64,000 bases of DNA from Chloroflexota bacterium (GTDB lineage Bacteria > Chloroflexota > Anaerolineae > UBA4142). Below the pieces are notes generated by a model that made no database searches, had not been told where the DNA came from, and saw only the letters and a list, made by a program, of their open reading frames with translations. Of this stretch, positions 46,101 through 54,477 are shown one piece after another. Position 1 is the first letter of the stretch. Every line of letters begins with the position of its first letter. The position numbers and the translations under genes are program-made. The stretch is taken from positions 1 through 64,000 of the forward strand of contig JACRBM010000054.1 in the NCBI GenBank assembly GCA_016219275.1, in the 5' to 3' direction.

Positions 46101-46381
46101 TTCCACCTTTTCGTTTTGAGATTGTGCGAGTGAACGTGCGATCCGCGCGGCGCCGCATCCGCGGCAACGCCGATCACGCGCCCGTACTCGATCACGTCTT
46201 TGCCTTTCGCAATGTCCTTCATCGCGACCTTGTGTCCGAGCGGAACATCGTTCACCAGTTTGACGCTGCCCGCCGGTTGCCCTTCGAGCGTGACTGCGCC
46301 AACATCGTTGCCGGCTTTGAGGTCTTCAACCGCAACGCCGACATCGTCAATTGTTTCGTGCACCAAAATGCCGTGCTTCAT
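46097..46381 (-). CDS. UxaA/SuyA-type lyase, small subunit (SAF domain)
   Basis: This 94-residue SAF-domain protein has [42 protein letters not shown] and the C-terminal GSHVHSHN, conserved in altronate dehydratase N-termini and in SuyA. It forms the lyase with the large subunit, binding iron at the interface in the known family. GGAGGTAGT precedes the ATG. It is translationally coupled to the large-subunit gene. Confidence 0.87.
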   Translation of the reverse strand: MKHGILVHETIDDVGVAVEDLKAGNDVGAVTLEGQPAGSVKLVNDVPLGHKVAMKDIAKGKDVIEYGRVIGVAADAAPRGSHVHSHNLKTKRWK

Positions 46382-46404
46382 ACTACCTCCTAGAATTGAG
46401 ACTT

Positions 46405-46464
46405 GGAATTAGTGAACAGTGAACAGTGAATCATCCTACTGTTGACTGTTGACTGTTGACTAAT
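46405..46464. repeat. GTGAACAGTGAACAG / CTGTTGACTGTTGAC repeat
   Basis: GTGAACAGTGAACAGTGAA is followed by ACTGTTGACTGTTGACTGTTGAC between TctA and the small lyase subunit. It belongs to the same family as the ACTGAAT words at 1058-1140. Confidence 0.75.
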
Positions 46465-47970
46465 TTACACTTCACTTTCCGCCGCCATATTCACTGTGCG
46501 CGTTTGCATTTGCAGCCAAACGCCGCGCGTGATGAATGCAAGCGCGACGACCATGAACACCAGAGAGATCGGTCGCGTGAAAAAGATGAGCGGCGAGCCA
46601 TGCGAGAGACCGAGCGATTGCATCAGCGATGTCTCTAGCATTTTTGCCAGGACGGCGGCGAGCACCATCGGCGCAACCGGAAAACCAAACTTACGCATCA
46701 AGTAACCGATCACGCCAAAGATCACGACGACCCAGATGTCGAGCATCTGAAAGCGCAGACTGTACGCGCCGATGAAGGTGAAGGCGACGATCAGCGGACC
46801 CAGGATCGGAAACGGAATCAGCGCCATGCGCGCCCAAATTCCGACGAGCGGCAGGTTCAAGATGAGCAACATTACATTGCCGATGTACATGCTCGCGATG
46901 ATCGTCCACAACAACTGCGGTTGTTCCGTCATCAAGCGCGGACCGGGCTGCAAACCGTACATCATAAATCCGCCGAGCAAAACGGCGAGCGCCGGTCCCG
47001 ATGGAATGCCAAACGAAAACAGCGGGACGAATCCGCCGCTCGCCGTTGCATTGTTCGCGCCTTCGACCGCGGCGATGGCGTCCATCGCGCCTTTGCCGAA
47101 TTTTTCCGGATGCTTCGACACGCGCTTTTCGAGATCATACGCCATGAACGACGTCACCGCCGGACTGCACCCTGGGATCAGCCCCATGAAAAAGCCAAGC
47201 GTACCCGAGCGAAACATCGCCGCCCAAGTTTCCTTGAGGTCTTGCCACGACGGCAGCCATTCGATTTTCTGGTCCGCCAAAATTCCGCGCGCGCTCGATT
47301 CGACATTCAATAGCACTTCGCTGATCGCGAACAAACCCATGATGATCGGGACGAACTCGATGCCCGCCATCAACAAGGGCTGACCGAACGTCAAACGCGC
47401 GACGCCGGTAAGCGGATCGAGTCCGACGACCGCGGTCAGCAAACCGAATGCAGCGGCGAGAATTCCTTTGACGAGCGCGCGCCCGGAAAGACTGATGATG
47501 AGCGACAGACCCAGGAACGCGAGCGCGAAATATTCCGGCGGACCGAAGGCGAGTGCGACCTGGGACAAGAGCGGCGCGAAAAACGTCAAGCCGATGACAC
47601 CCAGAGTGCCGGCGACGAACGAGGTGATCGCCGAAATGCCGAGCGTCGGACCGCCGCGTCCTTGCAGGTTGAGTTGATAGCCATCAATCGCCGTCGGCAC
47701 GGACGATGCTTCACCCGGAATGTTGACAAGGATCGCCGTCGTCGAACCGCCGTACATCGCGCCATAGTAGATCGCTGCCATCATGATGATCGCCGGCGCG
47801 GGCGGCAGCATCGTCGTCAACGGCAAAAGCATCGCAATCGCAGCGGTCGGTCCCAAGCCGGGCAGCACTCCGACCAAGGTTCCGGCGATGCAACCGATCA
47901 AAGCGAACAAGAGATTGATCGGGCTGAGTGCGCTCGCGAATCCTTGCGCGAGCATGTTCCAGGCATCCAT
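46465..47970 (-). CDS. Tripartite tricarboxylate transporter large permease (TctA)
   Basis: This 501-residue inner-membrane permease has about 12 helices. It carries GTLVGVLPGLGPTAAIAMLLP and AIYYGAMYGGSTTAILVNIPGEASSVPTAIDGY, the TctA signature, and a second G-rich block SGTLGFFMGLIPGCSPAVTSFMAYDLEK. ATG at 47970 has GGAG upstream. Together with TctB and TctC it imports an organic acid using ion gradients. The adjoining lyase suggests a sugar acid or sulfolactate. Confidence 0.93.
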   Translation of the reverse strand: MDAWNMLAQGFASALSPINLLFALIGCIAGTLVGVLPGLGPTAAIAMLLPLTTMLPPAPAIIMMAAIYYGAMYGGSTTAILVNIPGEASSVPTAIDGYQLNLQGRGGPTLGISAITSFVAGTLGVIGLTFFAPLLSQVALAFGPPEYFALAFLGLSLIISLSGRALVKGILAAAFGLLTAVVGLDPLTGVARLTFGQPLLMAGIEFVPIIMGLFAISEVLLNVESSARGILADQKIEWLPSWQDLKETWAAMFRSGTLGFFMGLIPGCSPAVTSFMAYDLEKRVSKHPEKFGKGAMDAIAAVEGANNATASGGFVPLFSFGIPSGPALAVLLGGFMMYGLQPGPRLMTEQPQLLWTIIASMYIGNVMLLILNLPLVGIWARMALIPFPILGPLIVAFTFIGAYSLRFQMLDIWVVVIFGVIGYLMRKFGFPVAPMVLAAVLAKMLETSLMQSLGLSHGSPLIFFTRPISLVFMVVALAFITRGVWLQMQTRTVNMAAESEV

Positions 47971-47983
47971 GTTTGCATCTCCA

Positions 47984-48078
47984 GACCTCACCCCTCACCC
48001 CCTAGCCCCTTCTCCCCTTTCCTGAATCTGAAGTACGATTCAGGAGAGGGGGCTAGGGGGTGAGGAGTGAGGTGAGGT
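47984..48078. repeat. Long hairpin repeat CTCACCCCCTAGCCCC
   Basis: Perfect 16-bp arms at 47994-48009 and 48049-48064 enclose a second stem CCTGAATC/GATTCAGG (48021-48028 with 48037-48044). It lies between TctB and TctA and could form a very stable hairpin in the transcript, possibly limiting the permease level relative to TctC. Confidence 0.8.
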
Positions 48079-48085
48079 CTCCCGA

Positions 48086-48553
48086 TCAATAGGGCAACGG
48101 ACCCGACGGGAAATCCATCTGCAACAGCCAGATGAACAGCACGTAGATGAACACGACCGTGCCGATTCCCCACGCGAGCGCGACCCAGGATTTGTATTTG
48201 CCAAAGTACCAAATGAACGCGGTGATAAAGATGAGCGTCGTCAACAAAAAGCCGAGCGGCTGCATCAGCAGGGCGAAGAACACCATCAGCGCAAGCGCGA
48301 CCCACCACTGTTTCGAGCCAGCGCGGTCGGGCCAATCAATCAGCTTGTCGGTGTAATCTTTAGCGCGAGCACGAACGATCAGCCAGCCACCGCCGACGAC
48401 GAGCAACACACCCAGGATGACCGGCAACGTGCGCGGATGCAACATGCCGCCTACACTCGATGCGATCTGCGCTGACGCGGTCAACGCAACGCCGCCGATC
48501 ACGATCAGAAAAATGCCGGACGCGACGTCGCCAGCGCGAAGTGTTTTGATCAA
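48086..48553 (-). CDS. Tripartite tricarboxylate transporter small permease (TctB)
   Basis: This 155-residue protein has four membrane helices (ASGIFLIVIGGVAL; LPVILGVLLVVGGGWLIV; VALALMVFFALLMQPLGFLL; TVVFIYVLFIWLLQM). TTG at 48553 is the likely start, with GGAGG five bases upstream. The longer ATG frame would translate the GATTCGTGATACG repeat. It sits between TctC and TctA, the usual order. Confidence 0.82.
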   Translation of the reverse strand: MIKTLRAGDVASGIFLIVIGGVALTASAQIASSVGGMLHPRTLPVILGVLLVVGGGWLIVRARAKDYTDKLIDWPDRAGSKQWWVALALMVFFALLMQPLGFLLTTLIFITAFIWYFGKYKSWVALAWGIGTVVFIYVLFIWLLQMDFPSGPLPY

Positions 48554-48565
48554 GGGAACCTCCAT

Positions 48566-48650
48566 GAGATCGTGATTCGTGATACGTGGCGCATGATCGT
48601 CAAATTTCGAATTTCGAATCACGCATCACGTATCACGCATTACGAATTAC
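48566..48650. repeat. GATTCGTGATACG / GAATCACGCATCACG repeat
   Basis: GATCGTGATTCGTGATACGT is followed by the inverse GAATCACGCATCACGTATCACGC. It fills the TctC-TctB gap. Confidence 0.75.
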
Positions 48651-49615
48651 TTGATGTCCTTGACCAACTCTTTATACGTCGCGAGCATTTTATCAACGTG
48701 CTCTTTGCTCTCCTTCGCACCCATTGCGAGCGGGACGAAACCTTGCTTCTTCATGTCGGCGATGACGTCCGGGTTCTTGGCGATTTCGAGATACGCGGCT
48801 TCCAATTTCTTGACGATGTAATCGGGCGTGCCGGCGGGAACACCCACACCGCGATCAATGGCTTCGATCATATCAACGCCGCCTTCTCTGAAGGTGGGCG
48901 CGTCCGGCAATGCTGGAAATCTATCCGCGTCCATCATCCCGAGCACACGGATTTGATCTTTGTACTTGACCAGGTCATCCGAATTCGCGACGACGGCGAT
49001 GACGTGCCCGCCGAGAAAGCCGGTCATTTGCGGCGCTGCGCCGGTGAAGGGAACGTAATTGAATTTGACGCCGCCCATTTTTTGCAGACGAAGGGTTGCG
49101 ATGTGATGACCGGAGAACGTGCCCGATCCGCCGATGGTGATATCGCCGGGTTTCGCTTTTGCGGCATCCAAGAAATCTTTCAACGTCTTGTGCGGGCTGT
49201 TGGTCAGCACGGCGAGTCCGAGCGGAGTGCGTTGAAAGAACGCGACGGGCAGAATCTGTTCGGTCTTGTAGCCGCTCTCTTGTTGCAACGGTTGCAAGAT
49301 GATGTGCGGCAAGTTGATACCGGCGACGTAATAGCCGTCTGGTTTTGCACGCACGAGTTCAGCCCAACCGACCGCGCCGCCGCCGCCGACTTTGTAATCA
49401 ATCGTGACTTTTTGTCCCAGACTTTTTTCGAGGAACGGTTGCTGCCGGCGCGCCTCGCGGTCCGACTGTCCACCCGGATCGAACGGAATCATGTAGGTGA
49501 TCTGTTTCGTCGGGTAAGGTTCCTCTTTGGGCTTGGGCGATTCGCTCGCACAGGCGGCAATCATCACCGCGACGATCAACAAACCAAGAACGAGTAGACT
49601 TGTCTTTCTGAACAT
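48647..49615 (-). CDS. Tripartite tricarboxylate transporter binding lipoprotein (TctC)
   Basis: This 322-residue extracytoplasmic binding protein has signal helix LLVLGLLIVAVM and lipobox IAAC, then the Bug/TctC fold (QITYMIPFDPGGQSDREARRQQPFLEKSLGQKVTID; GGGGAVGWAELVRAKPDGY). AGGAG precedes the ATG. Bug-family proteins bind carboxylates through main-chain loops, so the ligand cannot be read from the sequence. It is the first structural gene after the GntR regulator. Confidence 0.93.
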   Translation of the reverse strand: MFRKTSLLVLGLLIVAVMIAACASESPKPKEEPYPTKQITYMIPFDPGGQSDREARRQQPFLEKSLGQKVTIDYKVGGGGAVGWAELVRAKPDGYYVAGINLPHIILQPLQQESGYKTEQILPVAFFQRTPLGLAVLTNSPHKTLKDFLDAAKAKPGDITIGGSGTFSGHHIATLRLQKMGGVKFNYVPFTGAAPQMTGFLGGHVIAVVANSDDLVKYKDQIRVLGMMDADRFPALPDAPTFREGGVDMIEAIDRGVGVPAGTPDYIVKKLEAAYLEIAKNPDVIADMKKQGFVPLAMGAKESKEHVDKMLATYKELVKDIK

Positions 49616-49687
49616 CGTTCAACTCCTATGTTGAAATTCCGTCAGCCGCGTACTTGCGACTGGACAGTCCGATGATACGTCGCGTTC

Positions 49688-50413
49688 TTATTGGCGCGAC
49701 AGACGAATCTTGTACTTGTAACGATCCGCGCGAAAAAAAGTCATGGTCAAGTGGATCGGTCGCATCGCGGTTGAAAACGTCAACCGTTCTTGGAGCAACA
49801 GAGGGGCGCGGCGAGGTACCCCTAGTTTGCGCGCGATGTCGGCATCCGCCGCGGTCGCGCTGATGGACTCGTCGGCTTCGAGCAGCGGAATGTGAAATTG
49901 TCGCTCGACGGTTTCGTACAGAGGAATGTTATTCAGGTCGAGTTGTGCGAGTCGCTCGCCGATTTCAGAAATCCAATATCCTTTGGCGAGCGCCAGCGGC
50001 TCGCCCTCCGCGAGATGAAGACGCTCGATCAGATAGACGTGGTCATGCGAAGACAATTGCAGCGCGTGGGCAATCTCCGGTGAAGGGGTCACCGACTTGG
50101 CGCGCACGAGTCTGTATTGGGGAACAATGCTCCGGCTGTGCATCTCTTCCGCAAACGAAGTGAGACGCGCGAGTCGTTCTTCGAGTTTGTCGCGTTTGAG
50201 GAACGTGCCTTTGCCGGCTTGGCGATAGATCCAACCCTCGCGCACCAATTCATTGAGCGCGCGGGTTACAGTGATGCTACTGACCGCGTACCGTTTAACC
50301 AGCTCGCGCTCGGTCGGTATCAGGTCGCCCGGTTTGTAAACCGCGTTTTGAAATTCGTCGCGCAACGTTTCGGTGAGCCAGCGATAGAGGGGCGAAAAAC
50401 GATTCGGCGGCAT
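49688..50413 (-). CDS. GntR-family regulator with UTRA domain (HutC type)
   Basis: This 241-residue regulator has an N-terminal winged helix (VYKPGDLIPTERELVKRYAVSSITVTRALNELVREGWIYRQAGKGTFL, about residues 28-72) and a C-terminal UTRA ligand-binding domain (HDHVYLIERLHLAEGEPLALAKGYW; RRAPLLLQERLTF). Family members repress catabolic genes until the substrate binds. GGAG precedes ATG at 50413. It lies at the head of the TctCBA/lyase genes with a promoter and a palindromic operator directly upstream. Confidence 0.92.
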   Translation of the reverse strand: MPPNRFSPLYRWLTETLRDEFQNAVYKPGDLIPTERELVKRYAVSSITVTRALNELVREGWIYRQAGKGTFLKRDKLEERLARLTSFAEEMHSRSIVPQYRLVRAKSVTPSPEIAHALQLSSHDHVYLIERLHLAEGEPLALAKGYWISEIGERLAQLDLNNIPLYETVERQFHIPLLEADESISATAADADIARKLGVPRRAPLLLQERLTFSTAMRPIHLTMTFFRADRYKYKIRLSRQ

Positions 50414-50434
50414 GGGGGAATTCTCCGTTGAACA

Positions 50435-50454
50435 CATAATAATATATTATTATG
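50435..50454 (-). promoter_or_regulatory. Perfect 20-bp palindromic operator (GntR candidate)
   Basis: CATAATAATATATTATTATG is a perfect palindrome lying just downstream of the -10 box, so it covers the start of transcription. It is AT-rich, in contrast to its surroundings. It is the best candidate for autoregulation by the GntR protein encoded immediately downstream. Confidence 0.75.
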
Positions 50455-50462
50455 GTATTTCA

Positions 50463-50491
50463 AGGATACCATGAATTCCCCGCCGCGTCAA
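50463..50491 (-). promoter_or_regulatory. Sigma70-type promoter of the GntR-TctCBA operon
   Basis: On the minus strand TTGACG (50486-50491) and TATCCT (50463-50468) are separated by exactly 17 nt. The -10 box lies within a small inverted repeat GGTAT-TTCAAGG-ATACC. Confidence 0.75.
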
Positions 50492-50492
50492 T

Positions 50493-50508
50493 CGGAACTT
50501 TTGTTCCG
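50493..50508. promoter_or_regulatory. CGGAAC-TTTT-GTTCCG inverted repeat at the -35 region
   Basis: An inverted repeat directly upstream of the -35 box, followed by another GTTCCG copy (50511-50516). Position suits an activator or repressor site; the protein is unknown. Confidence 0.5.
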
Positions 50509-50530
50509 GAGTTCCGAACATTCCTCGACC

Positions 50531-50564
50531 AAAAACACCCCGGCAAGATCCTTGCCGGGATGTT
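50531..50564 (-). terminator. Rho-independent terminator of the GH31 gene
   Basis: On the minus strand CCCGGCAAG-GAT-CTTGCCGGG forms a 9-bp GC-rich stem with a 3-nt loop (50539-50559) followed by GTGTTTTTGG, giving a T-run. It begins 8 nt after the GH31 stop, so GH31 does not read through strongly into the GntR operon. Confidence 0.85.
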
Positions 50565-50567
50565 CGA

Positions 50568-53500
50568 TCAATCGCCAAAAATTTTCCAGTCCAGGTTTCG
50601 CGTCCCCACTCGCGATTCGCTCTCGCGCACTTCCGCGCCGTCGAATAACGCGAACACCGCGCGCGTGCTCAGATCTGGATACAACCACACTTCAAGATCA
50701 TCGCTAAACGCGCCGACGCGCGGCGGACGAATGCCCGCTGATTGTTCGCGGTCGGCGGTCGGCGGTCGGCGGTCGAACGTATCGAACGCCCGCGCGAACC
50801 GCGGCACGATAAACCCGCGCCGCAGAAACACCGGCGTGCAACCGAGCGGCGCGTCAACGATGATGCGCGCCAACCCGCGCGCCGGTTTATGCGCGTTCAA
50901 ATCCCACCACTCGCCCGGCGGCAAAATCACCGTGCGTTGCGTTTGACCTGGCTGGATCACCGGCGCAACATAGAGCGCGTCACCGATCATCCACGCGTCT
51001 TCAATCGCGTACAACTCGGCGCAATCGCTCCAGACGAGCGCGGGATGCCGAATGATCGGCGTGCCGTCGCGCGTGGCTTGCTTGGCGAGCGAGTACCAGT
51101 ACGGAAAAAGTTTGACGTGTTCTTCCGAGAGCGCGCGATAAATCGCGATCGTTTCCTCGTCGAACTTCCAAGGTTCGCGATTGCGCCCGATCGGTCCACC
51201 GTGCGCGCGCATCAACGGCGAATAGCATCCGACTTCTGCCCAACGCAAGTACAACTCTTTCGTCGTGATCGGCGCGAACCAATCGTACCAGCCGCCCACA
51301 TCCGACCCGTGAACTGGGAATCCACAGATGGACGCGTTCATCATCGCGCGCACGGCGGCGGGCAATCCATCGCCGTCGTCCCAGTCCGTGTCCTGGTCGC
51401 CGGGCCACTGCGCGGCGACGAAGCGTTGCGATCCCGCGTACCCCGCGCGCGGGTAAAGGAGATGATCGTCACCCAGAACAGATTGCGCCGCGCGTTTCAT
51501 CGCGTCACAATAAATCACCGGGTACGCGTTTCGCATCGCTAACCCAGATTGTCCATTGTAGAAATGCGAATCGGGCGGAATGGATTCGGCGTAGTCGGTC
51601 ATGACGCCGTGAATGCCGCGCGCGTGAAAAGCTTGCGCGACGATTTTTTGATGCCACGCCGATGCGCGCGGATTCGTGTAATCCACGACGGTTGCGATAC
51701 CGTGAAAGATGCGTTGCTGGTACGGCAAGCCCAGACGATTGCGAATGAAAAATCCATTGCGGGCGCCCTCGCGGTGCGTCGCCGACCCAGCATTCATGTA
51801 CGGAAAATGCCACACGTGAACGCGATAACCATTGGCGTGCGCGGTCTTGATGAGGTCGTCAATGTTGCGCCACCACTGTTTAGAGAATTCGTACGAGCCG
51901 CGCACTTCTTGCCAGTGTTCGATTCCCACTTGCGCGAGCGGAATATCAAGCTCACGAAATTTGCGAATGTCGGTCCGCACATCGTCCTCAATAACCGCGC
52001 CGGTATTCGTCTTCCACGGCAGGAATGACCACGCGGGCGGCGTGTCGCTGCGACCAGTGAGCGCAGTGTACTGTTGAATCGCGTCAATCGGTTTCGGTCC
52101 CGCACAGACGAATAGATCGAGGTGGTTGTCGAGCACAGTGAGACGCGCTATTGAAGGATGAAGGATGAGGGATGAAGGATGAATTTTTTCATCCTCCATC
52201 CCGCGAAGCGTGCCTTCATCCTTTGTAGAAAACCACGACGGCTTGTACGTATTCCAGAACAACCCAGCACTCGCGCCGCGCGCGCGCGCGAGGAGGGCGA
52301 ACGGAACCGGAAAGCCGGTGCATTGCTCGCCATTCGGGAACGAGCCGCGCGCGCCAAACCATTTTTTCGCAAGCGGATACAACCAGGGAAGGCGTTGCTT
52401 CATCCACTCGTACCCCACGCCGCCCTCTTCGACAAAAAAGTACGCTTCCTCGCCGCGCTGATCAATTTTGTTGAAACGTTGACCGAGACCCAGGATGTGC
52501 GCGTCATCCGACAAGTTGAACGCGAGCGAGGCGTGCGGCGTGATATGTGACGCGTGAGTGAATTCGATGCGAAGGATGTTTGCATCGTGGAACGAAAAAC
52601 GCAAATTCGCATCGGCAAAGTGCACGATAAGCGCGTGGTCGCGCGCTTCGACGCGTGTGACGCGATGGACCGGCGAACTCAACGCGTGCCATTTCATTTT
52701 CATCGTGTTGCCAGTGTACAAAACTGGGATCGCAACAATTTTTTGCAGCAGCAAATCGCGCGTCAGTCCGTTCTGCGGCACGTCGAGCTGGATATCGCCG
52801 CGCGCGTTGACGACGCGGAACGCGAAGGTGTCGTGCGCGATTTCGACGCGCAGTTGATCGGTGCTGATCGCCGCGCGCGTGTCGTTGATCGTAATGCTGG
52901 GTTTGATTTGCGCCGGTTCGCCGACGACGAGCGGCGGCGGCTCGACCACGTCCGTATTCTTCGCCGGCTTGAGCAACCACGCGGCGATGAGCGCGAGGAG
53001 CGCAAGCGCGGTAACCGCGAACACGATGCCTTCGATCCCGGTCAAGCCGCGAGTCTGGGCGACACCACCTTCCATTGCAACTACTGCAACCCAACGTCCA
53101 AAAAATTGCATCGTCCAGACCAACAAGAATGTGGAAACGGCAGCATGCAAAAACGATCCAATCACTGGCAGGACACGGAACAGAAACACGAGAGCGCGCA
53201 ATATAAAAATTCCAACCGCGATCGGCAATCCGATAAAAACGGTGATCAGAGTGACCCAACGAAAAAGCTCGAACGCGCCGGCGTAATCTGTCGCTAGCGC
53301 GGTACAAAGCATCAGGATGGTTGCTGCGTAGAGGGTTATGCCAAGTAGTATTGCGACAATCATTCGCCGCGCGATCAAAGCATAATTCGGAAAACGGATG
53401 ATCGTGTTCGTCACATAACTGTGCAAGACCGCCGCGAGAAGCGAGACAAGTATCCATGCTGGAATGAAACGCAACACGCGCGCCACTGGCTCATCATTCG

Positions 53501-53711
53501 GCGCTTGCGGCAAAACGCCAAGCACAAGCAGCGCGACGAGCAAGCCAGTCAACATATCAAGCGCGAGGACTGCCCAATAGCGCGACCCAGGTTTCGCGCC
53601 CCACAGCACTGCGCGCAAATTGCTCTCGCACTCGAACGGCGTGAAATGCTGATAGTGGATGAGCGCGGTTTGGAGAAGAACAATGATGAGGAAAATAAAA
53701 ATTTGATCCAT
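50568..53711 (-). CDS. GH31-family glycosidase fused to an N-terminal membrane domain
   Basis: This 1047-residue protein has about seven membrane helices in residues 1-250, then a linker, a GH31 N-terminal beta-sandwich (about 270-550) and the catalytic barrel. The predicted nucleophile is Asp706 in GVMTDYAES and the acid/base Asp804 in [20 protein letters not shown] and [19 protein letters not shown] resemble sulfoquinovosidase (YihQ)-type GH31, but the region matching its sulfonate-binding Gln/Arg/Trp reads IEHW...SKQWW, so specificity is open. Residues 497-520 and 981-989 are translated from dispersed repeats ([20 protein letters not shown]). It ends at a strong terminator. Confidence 0.85.
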   Translation of the reverse strand: MDQIFIFLIIVLLQTALIHYQHFTPFECESNLRAVLWGAKPGSRYWAVLALDMLTGLLVALLVLGVLPQAPNDEPVARVLRFIPAWILVSLLAAVLHSYVTNTIIRFPNYALIARRMIVAILLGITLYAATILMLCTALATDYAGAFELFRWVTLITVFIGLPIAVGIFILRALVFLFRVLPVIGSFLHAAVSTFLLVWTMQFFGRWVAVVAMEGGVAQTRGLTGIEGIVFAVTALALLALIAAWLLKPAKNTDVVEPPPLVVGEPAQIKPSITINDTRAAISTDQLRVEIAHDTFAFRVVNARGDIQLDVPQNGLTRDLLLQKIVAIPVLYTGNTMKMKWHALSSPVHRVTRVEARDHALIVHFADANLRFSFHDANILRIEFTHASHITPHASLAFNLSDDAHILGLGQRFNKIDQRGEEAYFFVEEGGVGYEWMKQRLPWLYPLAKKWFGARGSFPNGEQCTGFPVPFALLARARGASAGLFWNTYKPSWFSTKDEGTLRGMEDEKIHPSSLILHPSIARLTVLDNHLDLFVCAGPKPIDAIQQYTALTGRSDTPPAWSFLPWKTNTGAVIEDDVRTDIRKFRELDIPLAQVGIEHWQEVRGSYEFSKQWWRNIDDLIKTAHANGYRVHVWHFPYMNAGSATHREGARNGFFIRNRLGLPYQQRIFHGIATVVDYTNPRASAWHQKIVAQAFHARGIHGVMTDYAESIPPDSHFYNGQSGLAMRNAYPVIYCDAMKRAAQSVLGDDHLLYPRAGYAGSQRFVAAQWPGDQDTDWDDGDGLPAAVRAMMNASICGFPVHGSDVGGWYDWFAPITTKELYLRWAEVGCYSPLMRAHGGPIGRNREPWKFDEETIAIYRALSEEHVKLFPYWYSLAKQATRDGTPIIRHPALVWSDCAELYAIEDAWMIGDALYVAPVIQPGQTQRTVILPPGEWWDLNAHKPARGLARIIVDAPLGCTPVFLRRGFIVPRFARAFDTFDRRPPTADREQSAGIRPPRVGAFSDDLEVWLYPDLSTRAVFALFDGAEVRESESRVGTRNLDWKIFGD
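50745..50781. repeat. GCGGTCGGCGGTC repeat inside the GH31 gene
   Basis: Three or four copies of GGTCGGC lie within the GH31 frame and encode RRPPTADRE at residues 981-989. It is of the same family as 6618-6655, 58926-58962 and 63908-63978. Confidence 0.8.
52150..52215. repeat. GAAGGATGAAGGATGAGGG repeat inside the GH31 gene
   Basis: GAAGGATGAAGGATGAGGGATGAAGGATGAA with its inverse TTCATCCTCCATCC lies in the GH31 frame and encodes a low-complexity insert ending [11 protein letters not shown]. The same family fills gaps at 35415-35480 and 44868-44928. Confidence 0.85.
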
Positions 53712-53723
53712 TGGATTTCGCTC

Positions 53724-53752
53724 TTGATTTACGCTTCCATCGAAGTTATAAT
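53724..53752 (+). promoter_or_regulatory. Sigma70-type promoter of the MNT gene, probably leaderless
   Basis: TTGATT (53724-53729) and a consensus TATAAT (53747-53752) are 17 nt apart. The ATG lies only 8 nt after the -10 box, so the transcript would start at or next to the start codon. No ribosome binding site is present. Confidence 0.75.
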
Positions 53753-53760
53753 ACCAACTG

Positions 53761-54132
53761 ATGACACTCCAAATCTCCCCCGAACAAATGGCAATCTACA
53801 AGCGGACCGCGCGAGAGCGCCAAGCGCAGTACGAGCGCGAGATGCGCGCGCGCCGCGAAGCCGCGTGGGTGGTTGCGCGCCAAGCCGCACAGGTACTCAA
53901 GGGGCGATTTGGCGCGACGCGTGTGATCGCGTTTGGCTCGCTCGCACACGGTGCATGGTTTCACGCGCGATCGGACATTGACCTCGCCGCAGAAGGCATT
54001 CCAGAGAAAGATCATTTCTCAGCATGGGGTTCTCTGGAAGACCTGACTCACGACTTTGAGTTCGATCTCATTCTCTTCGAATCTGCTCCTGAACATCTTC
54101 GGCGAAGCATCCATCAAGGAGTCGAAATATGA
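53761..54132 (+). CDS. MNT-type minimal nucleotidyltransferase (antitoxin-like)
   Basis: This 123-residue protein carries the nucleotidyltransferase motif [20 protein letters not shown] at about 61-80 (Gly-Ser and Asp-x-Asp) and a third acidic residue in FEFDLILFE. In the HepT/MntA systems the MNT protein adds AMP to the HEPN toxin and neutralises it. It overlaps the HepT-like remnant by ATGA. It is one of only two genes on the plus strand. The frame is intact although its partner is broken. Confidence 0.85.
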   Translation: MTLQISPEQMAIYKRTARERQAQYEREMRARREAAWVVARQAAQVLKGRFGATRVIAFGSLAHGAWFHARSDIDLAAEGIPEKDHFSAWGSLEDLTHDFEFDLILFESAPEHLRRSIHQGVEI

Positions 54133-54415
54133 TCAATAGCTACTACGCGCTTGCCCAACGGATTCGTCAAGAGTGCGACGAATTGGAACGCGTCGTGGCG
54201 GCAATTCTGCGACACTGGCACACTTCCAAAACCGCCACCGACCAAGATGCGTACCTGAATTCAGTCGCGCTCGAAATATCTACACGACGAATCTTGTGCC
54301 TGACGAGTTGGAAAAACTCGTCGTTGCGCTACCCTCGCTCTGGTCACAAACCAAAAGTCAACTCGACGCGTTCGCGCAGTATCTCGACGGACTCTCACAC
54401 GCGGACGAAGACTAG
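54129..54415 (+). pseudogene. HepT-like HEPN toxin with internal deletion
   Basis: The frame starting at 54129 encodes the N-terminal helices of a HepT-like protein ([34 protein letters not shown]). Near 54273 homology jumps to another frame, in which RNIYTTNLVPDELEKLVVALPSLW and FAQYLDGL are the C-terminal helices. About 60-70 residues between the halves, with the region around the Rx4-6H catalytic motif, are missing. The gene was therefore inactivated by an internal deletion that also shifted the frame. The remaining open frame to 54581 is meaningless after the junction. Confidence 0.8.
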
Positions 54416-54477
54416 AGATGTGATCGAATCGGTTTCAATCGGTGGATTGCTCCACCGATTATTTTTTTCTCCACAAT

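Noticed and set aside
44931-46381. Firm naming of the two-subunit lyase as SuyAB or as altronate dehydratase
   Set aside because: Split subunits, SuyZ and TctCBA favour sulfolactate lyase, but uronate genes in the window and shared motifs leave altronate or galactarate dehydration open. No gene symbol was given.
50568-53711. Assignment of the GH31 protein as a true sulfoquinovosidase
   Set aside because: The barrel resembles YihQ in several blocks, but the residues I recall as sulfonate-binding (Gln, Arg, Trp) are not clearly kept. It is left as GH31 of open specificity.
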